Positions 5,516 through 11,346 of a stretch of 11,346 nt of DNA are shown piece by piece. Positions within the stretch are counted from its first letter, which is position 1; each line of letters begins with the position of its first letter. The position numbers were made by a program, and so were the translations under genes. Below the pieces are notes generated by a model. It saw only the letters and a program-made list of their open reading frames with translations, was not told the DNA's origin and ran no database searches. The stretch covers positions 1 to 11,346 of the forward strand of contig DAITMB010000147.1 of assembly GCA_036835375.1 (NCBI GenBank). The letters run 5' to 3'. The DNA is from JANQTF01 sp036835375 (GTDB lineage Bacteria; Bacteroidota; Bacteroidia; J057).

Positions 5516-7900
5516 TCAGTAGGTCAGGATGATTCCCAGAGTAGGTTGCACGATACCTAACTGGTTCTCTAAAAGATATGTTTGATAACGCGTGGGATCG
5601 TTAGGATCGACGATGGGGCGAAGGTTGTCATCGCGCTGGACGTCCACAAAGGGTGGCCCGGGGAGGGTGTTGAAATAGGCGTTTTGAACGTCAAGGAAAA
5701 GATTGAAGCTCCATTTTTTGAAAAACCACCGCTTATCGATGCGAATGTCGAGCTGGTGGTAAGAATCTAACCGCTGCGTGTTGAGTTGGTCGTAGTCGAG
5801 CACGCCAATACCCGACACATCCCAAGTGCTGATGAGGCTCGTGGCTGCGATGTCGGTCGGTGTAAAGGGATTGCCGGAAGTGAACCGCCATTTGGCACCA
5901 AGCTCCCAGTTGGCCTTGAACTTCTTCCCTGCCGTGAGCGCGACAATGTGACGGTTATCCCAGGCCGATGCTACGAAATTGCCGTTTTTATCCTGAAACT
6001 GGCTCCAGCCGAGGGTATAAGCCAAAATTCCATAAAAGCCTTTGTAAAGTCGCTGTTGGACCAAGACTTCGAGACCATAGGCCCTGCCTTCGTTGATGGA
6101 GGCGACTGCCTCATTTCCTACGACCCCAAAGTCTCCGCCGATGTTGGCCAGCGAAATAGAGTCTCGTAGCAGGAAAGGATAATTTTCATAGGTCTTGTAG
6201 TAGGATTCGATAGAAATTCGAGTGTTTCGGGGCGCATCATAAGCGAAACCACCGACCAGCTGGCGATTACGAATGTAAGTGACATCCCGGTTGACGAGGG
6301 TTCCAAATTCACTGTCGCGAAATCCAAGTACTGTGTAGGGCGGCAATTGGTAAAAAATACCTGTGTTGAAATTTGCGGAGAGCTTGGGGGTAATGGCATA
6401 TGAAGCAGAAAACCGTGGAGAAAATTGCTGCCATAGTTTTTGCATTTCCTGCGAGAAGCTGTTTCCGTCCATTCGGGTGCCGAGGGACAGGGTCAAGCGC
6501 TCCTCCATCAGGGATTTGCTCACCTGACCAAATACGCCGAACTTGTGAAAGTTGAGCGAAGACTCGAAGTCAACTACCCCAAATGGCAGCACTTGATAGG
6601 TATCGTTGGTGTACTTGGCATATTCGTAGTTGACGCCGCCATTGAATTTCCAGCCGTTTTGCCTGGCGGTATATTCGGCTCTTAGCTTGTTTTCGATTTC
6701 ACGAGAGGTGTAGTCCAACAGCACATCTTGCGTCTCGTCATTATTCGGATATTTGAATGTGCGATTATTCAGCATGTTTCTTGAAGCCACTACTGTCCAA
6801 AATCCCGTGTTGCCAAAGTATTTGTAGCTCGCACCGATGGTATAATTCCATTGTGTCTGCACAGGAAGGTAGTTGAGGATATACCGTTGTTGGGCGGTGC
6901 TATCCGCCTCCAAGTTCAGCGAAAAATCATCTAAAGCACCCAGACTTACCACGGTGAGTTCATGTCGCTGGCCAAATTTGAATTTGTGCTTGTACTGGTA
7001 ATCATTGTAAGCAGGCAAAAATGGCAAGGCTAAGGCGCGAAACAATAACTGTAGATAGGAGCGCCGGACAGAAAACAGAAAGGAAGAATTTTCGCCTGAA
7101 GGCCCTTCTACCGTCAGCGCCAAATCGCTTGGACCGACTGTCGCCGTGAACCCGAGGCGATCGTTTCGGGCTTCCCGCTGGCGAAATTCAAAGACAGAAC
7201 TCAGTGCGTTGCCCCGGTTGGCAGGGAAAGCGCCCGAGTAAAAGTCCACCTCGCCAATAAAATCTACATTGATCAAGCCTACAGGCCCGCCGCTCGCTCC
7301 TTGCGTAGCAAAGTGGTTGATGTTGGGAACTTCAATCCCGTCGATGTAAAAACGGTTTTCGTTGGGACCGCCTCCGCGAATCAAGATGTCATTTCTGAAG
7401 CTGACCGTACTTGACACACCTGGAAGAGACTGGATGACTTTGGAAATATCTCGGTTTCCGCCTGGGTTTCGCTGAATCTCGCTGGTGCCGATGGTGCGCA
7501 GTGAGAGCGGCGATTCTTCTATTCGCTTGAATGGAGCCGCGACAATGGTCACAGAGTCAGCGGTGACTTCTTCCTCCCTCAATGCGATTTCCAATACATA
7601 GGGCTTGCTGTTACTGACTTGAATCTCATAGAGGATTTGGGTGCGATATCCACCGTACGATACCTGAATGTTGTAAAGTGCTGGTGGAATATTCGAAATA
7701 CTAAAGCGACCCAAGCTGTCAGTGAAACTTCCCAAATTGCTACCTTGGAGTTGGACAGCAGCAAATTCCAGGGGGGTGTTGTTGAACTCGTCATACACTC
7801 GACCGCTGATCATCCCAGTTTGGGCGGCGATTGGTGAGATGACATATAGAAGTCCGAGCATCATCATGCTCAAGCGAAGAGATAGGTAGCACTGTCTCAT
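5516..7900 (-). CDS. TonB-dependent outer-membrane receptor with carboxypeptidase-regulatory-like N-terminal domain
   Basis: An outer-membrane beta-barrel that imports a ligand using TonB-ExbBD energy; 794 residues from the ATG at 7900. Seen: a signal peptide at about 1-27 (MRQ start, hydrophobic MMMLGLLYVISP, AQT cleavage region); a domain at about 31-107 beginning ISGRVYDEFNNTPLEFAAV, the carboxypeptidase-regulatory-like fold common in Bacteroidota receptors; a plug at about 135-245 with DISKVIQSLPGV, the IRGGGPNENRFYIDGIEVPN motif and a glycine- and proline-rich stretch; then a barrel rich in alternating aromatic residues, ending in ILTY with a terminal aromatic as usual. No SusD-type partner lies next to it, so it is probably not a classic polysaccharide system; substrate unknown. 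The frame stays open upstream into the N gap, but the signal peptide fixes the start at 7900. A palindrome lies just upstream, and a MarR regulator faces away across the gap. Confidence 0.93.
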   Translation of the reverse strand: MRQCYLSLRLSMMMLGLLYVISPIAAQTGMISGRVYDEFNNTPLEFAAVQLQGSNLGSFTDSLGRFSISNIPPALYNIQVSYGGYRTQILYEIQVSNSKPYVLEIALREEEVTADSVTIVAAPFKRIEESPLSLRTIGTSEIQRNPGGNRDISKVIQSLPGVSSTVSFRNDILIRGGGPNENRFYIDGIEVPNINHFATQGASGGPVGLINVDFIGEVDFYSGAFPANRGNALSSVFEFRQREARNDRLGFTATVGPSDLALTVEGPSGENSSFLFSVRRSYLQLLFRALALPFLPAYNDYQYKHKFKFGQRHELTVVSLGALDDFSLNLEADSTAQQRYILNYLPVQTQWNYTIGASYKYFGNTGFWTVVASRNMLNNRTFKYPNNDETQDVLLDYTSREIENKLRAEYTARQNGWKFNGGVNYEYAKYTNDTYQVLPFGVVDFESSLNFHKFGVFGQVSKSLMEERLTLSLGTRMDGNSFSQEMQKLWQQFSPRFSASYAITPKLSANFNTGIFYQLPPYTVLGFRDSEFGTLVNRDVTYIRNRQLVGGFAYDAPRNTRISIESYYKTYENYPFLLRDSISLANIGGDFGVVGNEAVASINEGRAYGLEVLVQQRLYKGFYGILAYTLGWSQFQDKNGNFVASAWDNRHIVALTAGKKFKANWELGAKWRFTSGNPFTPTDIAATSLISTWDVSGIGVLDYDQLNTQRLDSYHQLDIRIDKRWFFKKWSFNLFLDVQNAYFNTLPGPPFVDVQRDDNLRPIVDPNDPTRYQTYLLENQLGIVQPTLGIILTY

Positions 7901-7903
7901 GTG

Positions 7904-7915
7904 AATTGAACAATT
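7904..7915. promoter_or_regulatory. Palindrome AATTG-AA-CAATT before the receptor start
   Basis: A perfect 5+5 inverted repeat ending 3 bases upstream of the receptor ATG. AT-rich dyads of this kind are typical operators for winged-helix dimers such as MarR proteins, and one is encoded divergently beyond the gap. A site this close to the start codon would act as a roadblock or in the leader. Seen directly; the role is inferred. Confidence 0.3.
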
Positions 7916-7941
7916 GGTAAAAAGGGGGGTTGAAAAAGCAG

Positions 7942-8041
7942 NNNNNNNNNNNNNNNNNNNNNNNNNNNNNNNNNNNNNNNNNNNNNNNNNNNNNNNNNNN
8001 NNNNNNNNNNNNNNNNNNNNNNNNNNNNNNNNNNNNNNNNN
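7942..8041. other. Assembly gap of exactly 100 N
   Basis: One hundred undetermined bases. This round number is the convention for a scaffold gap of unknown length. The flanking sequences share no evident overlap. The gap removes the start of the MarR gene and most of the promoter region of the receptor; the true distance between them is unknown. Confidence 0.97.
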
Positions 8042-8554
8042 AATGGAGAAGTGTCTTCTCCTCCAGAACCAGGCCTTTCGCCAGATGTAGTCCTCACGAT
8101 GACCATCACGCACCTCTTTCGGTACGCCAAGCACTACACTAAAAAAGCCCTTGAAAACAGTCCACTTTCTACCTTGGACGATTTCACATTTTTACTGACG
8201 CTCCGCTACCAAGGCAGCATGACCAAGTCGGAGCTGACTTCGCAGCACTTGCTGGAAATCACCTCGGGGATCGAAATCATCAAGCGACTGAGCCGCCAAG
8301 GCTTGATCACGACATTCGACGACCCGAATGATCGACGGTCCAAGCAAGTGGCCATCACAGAAGCAGGTATTGCGCTGCTGGATGAATTGCTGATAGACAT
8401 GAAGCAGGTGTCTCGCCTGGTTGCGGGGAATGTGACCCCGGAGGAAATGCATTTTCTGCTCCCAATTCTTACAAAACTTCACCACTTTCACGGCGAAATT
8501 CACAAGGACCATAGGAAGAGCGATCTGCAAGAAATTACGGACAAATTTTTATAG
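8042..8554 (+). CDS. MarR-family winged-helix transcriptional regulator, 5' end missing in the gap
   Basis: A DNA-binding dimer that usually represses genes and is released by a small ligand or oxidant. 170 residues are visible; the frame is open back to the first base usable after the N run, so the true start lies in the gap. A GTG at 8051 is in frame but starts in the middle of a linker-like stretch (SSPPEPGLSPD), so I do not take it as the start. Seen: an N-terminal dimerisation helix (LTMTITHLFRYAKHYTKKAL), the helix-turn-helix at about 59-85 (SMTKSELTSQ then ITSGIEIIKRLSRQGLI), the wing with the family signature DPNDRRSKQVAIT at about 94-106, and C-terminal dimerisation helices. Many Bacteroidota members carry some 50 extra N-terminal residues, which would fit the missing part. 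It points away from the receptor, so it may control it, itself, or both; the gap prevents a firm call. Confidence 0.88.
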   Translation, partial: NGEVSSPPEPGLSPDVVLTMTITHLFRYAKHYTKKALENSPLSTLDDFTFLLTLRYQGSMTKSELTSQHLLEITSGIEIIKRLSRQGLITTFDDPNDRRSKQVAITEAGIALLDELLIDMKQVSRLVAGNVTPEEMHFLLPILTKLHHFHGEIHKDHRKSDLQEITDKFL

Positions 8555-8600
8555 AGCATAATACAGACGAATGGTCAAAATAAAATCCAAGCGAGTACAA

Positions 8601-8613
8601 CGGCTCTAAGCCG
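8601..8613. terminator. Small hairpin between convergent MarR and ankyrin genes
   Basis: CGGCT-CTA-AGCCG forms a perfect 5-bp GC-rich stem with a 3-base loop in the 95-base space between the two converging genes, where a bidirectional terminator is expected. No T-tract follows on either strand, so it is a weak candidate. Confidence 0.25.
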
Positions 8614-8649
8614 CAAAACTTCATATACTGCTGCCATACGCTGCGTCCG

Positions 8650-9867
8650 TCAAGAAGGAAATTCTGGATTGCCTTTTTCTATGTGCGGTGTGGTCGCACT
8701 TGAGTTAGCCGGATTGTCGCTCATTTTTTCGGAAAAACTTTCCGAAAATGGTGTCTGTGATGTTACCGTAGCATTGCCAGATTGAGACATGATTTCACGC
8801 ACTGCTTCTGCAAGCGCTTGTGCCTGATCGCTTGTCATAGCTGGAAAGTGAAAATGAATGTGCTGTTCTTGCCCCGCCTTTTGTCCAGGTTCTCTCGCAG
8901 AAGCAGACAGTTGGAATTGGCTTATCAACTCTTCTATCTTCGAAAAGAGTGAAGAAGTGCCTGCTTGGTGAGAATTTGCCTGAAGTTGCCCGAGACCTCG
9001 CTGAAATTCCTGTAGCATGAGGATGCCTAAGCTCGCGCCGGTCTGTAGAAAGCTATCTGAATCCGGCAGGCCGATGGACTGTAGGGCACTTTGTAATTTA
9101 GAGATCAACAATCGCCCCTGCCGTTCGCCTCGCTGGAGGCTTTCCGGATCTCCCAGCCACTGCGAAGCAAAATGAACAAATTGCTGTGACAAGAGGTCGC
9201 TTGGCAGTACCGAAGTAGCGGATATTGACGAATGGGAGGTATGGGCCTTTTCCTGAAGCATTCGCTGGATGCGCAAGGAGGAAGTGCTGCGGTCTGAGGC
9301 ACTGCGACCAGAAAGGTCCTTTTGTTCTGGATTGGCACCCGCGTCGAGTAAGCTTTTGGCGATCCCAGTTTTGGAAGTGCTTACACTCACCATGAGGGGC
9401 GTGACACCCGCTTGATCGGCCAGGTCCACTTCGGCTCCTTCATTAAGGAGCAAACGCACGAAGGTGGTGCTTCCCTCTTCCGCTGCGAGTAGCAGGGCCG
9501 TTTTACCTCTCCAATTTCGGGCATTCACGTTAGGCTTTCGGTCGAGGATCATTTGAAAAATGTATCGATCGCCCAGCGAAATCGCCTCCATCAAGGCAGT
9601 GTTGCCCCGGCTATCCACCGCCTCTAAGGAAGAGCCGTTGGCGAGCAGAAGCGAGATGATATCTACTTCTGCTTGCCGAATGGCCAATGAAAGGGCAGGC
9701 ACAAGTTCTCCACTCATGGCGTTAGCACTCACGCCTATCGCTAGCAATTGCTTTGTGGCGGAGAGATTTTTCTGATGAATAGCCTGAATCAGACCGGTCT
9801 CATCGCAACTTCCTACCGCTCGTGTAAGCAGTCTTCGGCGCCACCATGTGAGTAAGTCAACTGCCAT
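8650..9867 (-). CDS. Ankyrin-repeat protein with a long unrecognised C-terminal region
   Basis: 405 residues from the ATG at 9867, apparently cytoplasmic: no signal peptide and no membrane segment. Residues 1-20 are basic and Trp-containing (LLTWWRRRLL). Ankyrin repeats follow from about 22 to 207, with clear units starting near 52, 86, 119, 152 and 185; the last four starts are spaced exactly 33 residues and carry signatures such as GNTALMEAI, GKTALLLAAEEG and GVTPLMV. These repeats bind other proteins. The C-terminal half (about 208-405) is not recognised: Gln/Ser/Leu-rich helices (about 225-320), an alternating HIHFHF at 336-341, a helix TSDQAQALAEAVREIM, and a Ser/Thr-rich tail. The frame is also open to a TTG at 9894, but that TTG lies in a promoter-box match, which favours the ATG. 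Codirectional with the coiled-coil gene 85 bases upstream; the two may be cotranscribed or functionally paired. Partner and function unknown. Confidence 0.85.
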   Translation of the reverse strand: MAVDLLTWWRRRLLTRAVGSCDETGLIQAIHQKNLSATKQLLAIGVSANAMSGELVPALSLAIRQAEVDIISLLLANGSSLEAVDSRGNTALMEAISLGDRYIFQMILDRKPNVNARNWRGKTALLLAAEEGSTTFVRLLLNEGAEVDLADQAGVTPLMVSVSTSKTGIAKSLLDAGANPEQKDLSGRSASDRSTSSLRIQRMLQEKAHTSHSSISATSVLPSDLLSQQFVHFASQWLGDPESLQRGERQGRLLISKLQSALQSIGLPDSDSFLQTGASLGILMLQEFQRGLGQLQANSHQAGTSSLFSKIEELISQFQLSASAREPGQKAGQEQHIHFHFPAMTSDQAQALAEAVREIMSQSGNATVTSQTPFSESFSEKMSDNPANSSATTPHIEKGNPEFPS

Positions 9868-9891
9868 GAGCCTCGGAATGATTTTCCGCCT

Positions 9892-9899
9892 CAAAGGTA
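9892..9899 (-). promoter_or_regulatory. Possible Bacteroidota -7 promoter box for the ankyrin gene
   Basis: TACCTTTG on the minus strand matches the Bacteroidota -7 consensus TAnnTTTG. Transcription would start about 6-7 bases downstream, leaving a leader of roughly 18 bases before the ATG at 9867. No convincing TTTG -33 element is seen at the usual distance, so the match may be chance. Confidence 0.3.
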
Positions 9900-9952
9900 C
9901 AACATTTGTCCCTTATGGATGGAGAAGGCTCCCCCATCGCGAAAGTACCTGC

Positions 9953-11346
9953 TTACCGTGCACCCGCTATGGAAAAAGGGAGCGCCTCCCAATGCCCTGT
10001 TTCGCTCTCTGCGCTCACCCACAAGTGCTCTCCCGAAACAGAAAGTGGCCACTGAGAGCAGATGACTACTGGGAGTTGCTGAGAAGACAAGATAGAAGAA
10101 ACTAATTCTGTGGGAAAGTGTGAGGGCAGCGTCCAGGCGATGGGCGCCGACATCGTCAATGGTTCAGAGAGAATTCGGGAGAGGTGGTATAACTGATGGA
10201 GCATTTCGCAATCCGGCTCTGGATGGGCTAAGCCTGGCAGTGCAAGGCCTGGGAAGGTTTGTCGAGTCATCCCTTGGCACCAGCTTTCCCAGGCTTCTGA
10301 GATGTTGTCCCAAAGGTGGAGGGTCTGCTGCTGGGTCTGGCGCGGGTCCTGATGATTGAAGAGGCTGGGCCCTGTGACGGCATGTTGGTGATTAGAAACA
10401 AAGGCTTGTACCGATTGAAGGTATCGAAAAAGAGGCTGTTCGCAAACAGCGAATCGCGGTTCGGCCTCCTGCCAGGGATGGTGCTGAGCCCATGCTCGCC
10501 AGGTGTCCGCCCACCGCTGATGGCGCTGATCAAGCCTTTTCATGGCGAGCATCCAAGTTTGGGCGTCGTCCAGTAAGCCAGAAAAAGCAGGTCTCCATTG
10601 ACTAGCCAATTCGGCTTTCCGGGCTGACAAGGACTCTGCTTCGAGTTGCTCCAGATCTTGCTCTCCCTGCGCTAGGTCTTCCCAATGGATCCAGGGATAA
10701 TTTGCTCTGAACTGGGACCCTTCGAGGTTCCATCCCTTTTTTTCTTCGAGCAGAAGCTCCCATCTCTTGCTCCACTGATCAGTGGAGAGGGCTGCTGCTT
10801 CTGTCGCAGAAGGCTTGGTTAAAGGCAAAAGACCTTCTTCGACCCATAGATTCCACTTTTCCTCCCGCTTGGTCCAGCGTTCCAATTCTGTAATGAGGTC
10901 AGCCTGAGCCGCTCGCAGGGATTTTTCTGCTTTGACAGCTATTTTGGCCAGGGAAGCTCGCTCTTTTTCCCACTGCTTCTTAAGTTTTCGGAGAGAGGCA
11001 TCCACATCGTTTTTTCCAGCGGGATGAAGGAGTTCGGCCTCCCATCGCAAATCAAGATCCGCGATTTGCTGCGATAATTCAGGAATGAGGCGGTCCAGCA
11101 CGAGGAGTCGGTTCCGGGTCGGCAGCCGTTCTTGCTCCCATTGGTTCCGACGCAGGCTCTGGATTTGTTTGAGCCGCTGCTGATGTTGTTTTCGGAGGCG
11201 CTCCCATTGTTGAAGATCATACTCAGCTTGCTGCAAGTCTCGCTGGAGGGGGCGTATTTTTTGGCGATGACGTGCGAGGAGAAGCTTTGCTTCATGCTGA
11301 AAATGAATCTGAGCTTCAGAGAGGGATTTTCTCGCTGCCTCAAGTG
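9953..11346 (-). CDS. Tryptophan-rich coiled-coil protein, C-terminal 463 residues (5' end beyond window)
   Basis: I do not recognise this protein. The frame is open from the stop at 9953-9955 to the right edge, so the start is outside the window; the first in-frame TTG (11236) falls inside a continuous helix and reads as an ordinary leucine. The first 170 or so visible residues are heptad-like, charged and Gln-rich (LQQAEYDLQQWERLRKQHQQ and similar), as in a long coiled coil. The middle is helical and rich in Trp. The last 60 or so residues change character: hydrophobic LPVVICSQWPL and a beta-like HLWVSAESETGHWEALPF near the end. I count 25 Trp in the last 427 residues, about 6%, several times the usual level. 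No membrane segment, nuclease motif or ATP-binding motif is visible in this part; a helicase or SMC-like ATPase domain could still lie in the missing N-terminus. It runs in the same direction as the ankyrin gene, 85 bases before that ATG. Confidence 0.8.
   Translation of the reverse strand, partial: LEAARKSLSEAQIHFQHEAKLLLARHRQKIRPLQRDLQQAEYDLQQWERLRKQHQQRLKQIQSLRRNQWEQERLPTRNRLLVLDRLIPELSQQIADLDLRWEAELLHPAGKNDVDASLRKLKKQWEKERASLAKIAVKAEKSLRAAQADLITELERWTKREEKWNLWVEEGLLPLTKPSATEAAALSTDQWSKRWELLLEEKKGWNLEGSQFRANYPWIHWEDLAQGEQDLEQLEAESLSARKAELASQWRPAFSGLLDDAQTWMLAMKRLDQRHQRWADTWRAWAQHHPWQEAEPRFAVCEQPLFRYLQSVQAFVSNHQHAVTGPSLFNHQDPRQTQQQTLHLWDNISEAWESWCQGMTRQTFPGLALPGLAHPEPDCEMLHQLYHLSRILSEPLTMSAPIAWTLPSHFPTELVSSILSSQQLPVVICSQWPLSVSGEHLWVSAESETGHWEALPFSIAGAR

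Noticed and set aside
7901..8134. Upstream extension of the receptor across the N run
   Set aside because: It translates undetermined bases, and a proper signal peptide starts at the ATG at 7900.
1..11346. CRISPR arrays, tRNA or rRNA genes, transposases and integrases
   Set aside because: Looked for in reading through; no regular spaced repeats, no tRNA-like cloverleaf and no recombinase motifs were seen.

Overview
The window looks like a scaffold from a member of the Bacteroidota (possibly a Saprospiria-type environmental genome; the lower rank is a guess). It holds an outer-membrane TonB-dependent receptor with an N-terminal carboxypeptidase-regulatory-like domain, start sites without convincing Shine-Dalgarno sequences, and one match to the Bacteroidota -7 promoter box. 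Most of the window is near 50% G+C. A run of exactly 100 N (7942-8041) marks a scaffold join, so the order of genes across it is a mapping inference and not read sequence.

Layout. (1) Positions 21-3491, minus strand: one very large gene for a single-chain restriction-modification enzyme of the MmeI-like type IIG/IIL family. Nuclease, adenine methyltransferase and target-recognition parts are all in one protein. Its ends are very GC-rich, but the stretch coding for the target-recognition domain is AT-rich, so the gene looks mosaic. (2) 3492-4099: about 600 bases without a convincing gene. It carries three perfect palindromes and, at its right end, a strong hairpin that probably terminates nuoF. 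(3) 4100-5392, minus: nuoF, the NADH- and FMN-binding subunit of respiratory complex I, with no nuoE or nuoG beside it. (4) 5516-7900, minus: a TonB-dependent outer-membrane receptor. (5) The 100-N gap. (6) 8042-8554, plus: a MarR-family regulator whose N-terminus is lost in the gap. (7) 8650-9867, minus: an ankyrin-repeat protein with a long uncharacterised C-terminal region. (8) 9953-11346, minus: the C-terminal 463 residues of a very tryptophan-rich coiled-coil protein that runs off the right edge.

How they may work together. The restriction enzyme is a self-contained defence gene that looks acquired. nuoF is housekeeping. The receptor and the MarR regulator point away from each other across the gap and could form a regulated transport locus, but the gap leaves this open. 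The coiled-coil and ankyrin genes run in the same direction, less than 100 bases apart, and are the part of the window with least known function: a possible two-gene unit made of a Trp-rich helical protein and an ankyrin adaptor.
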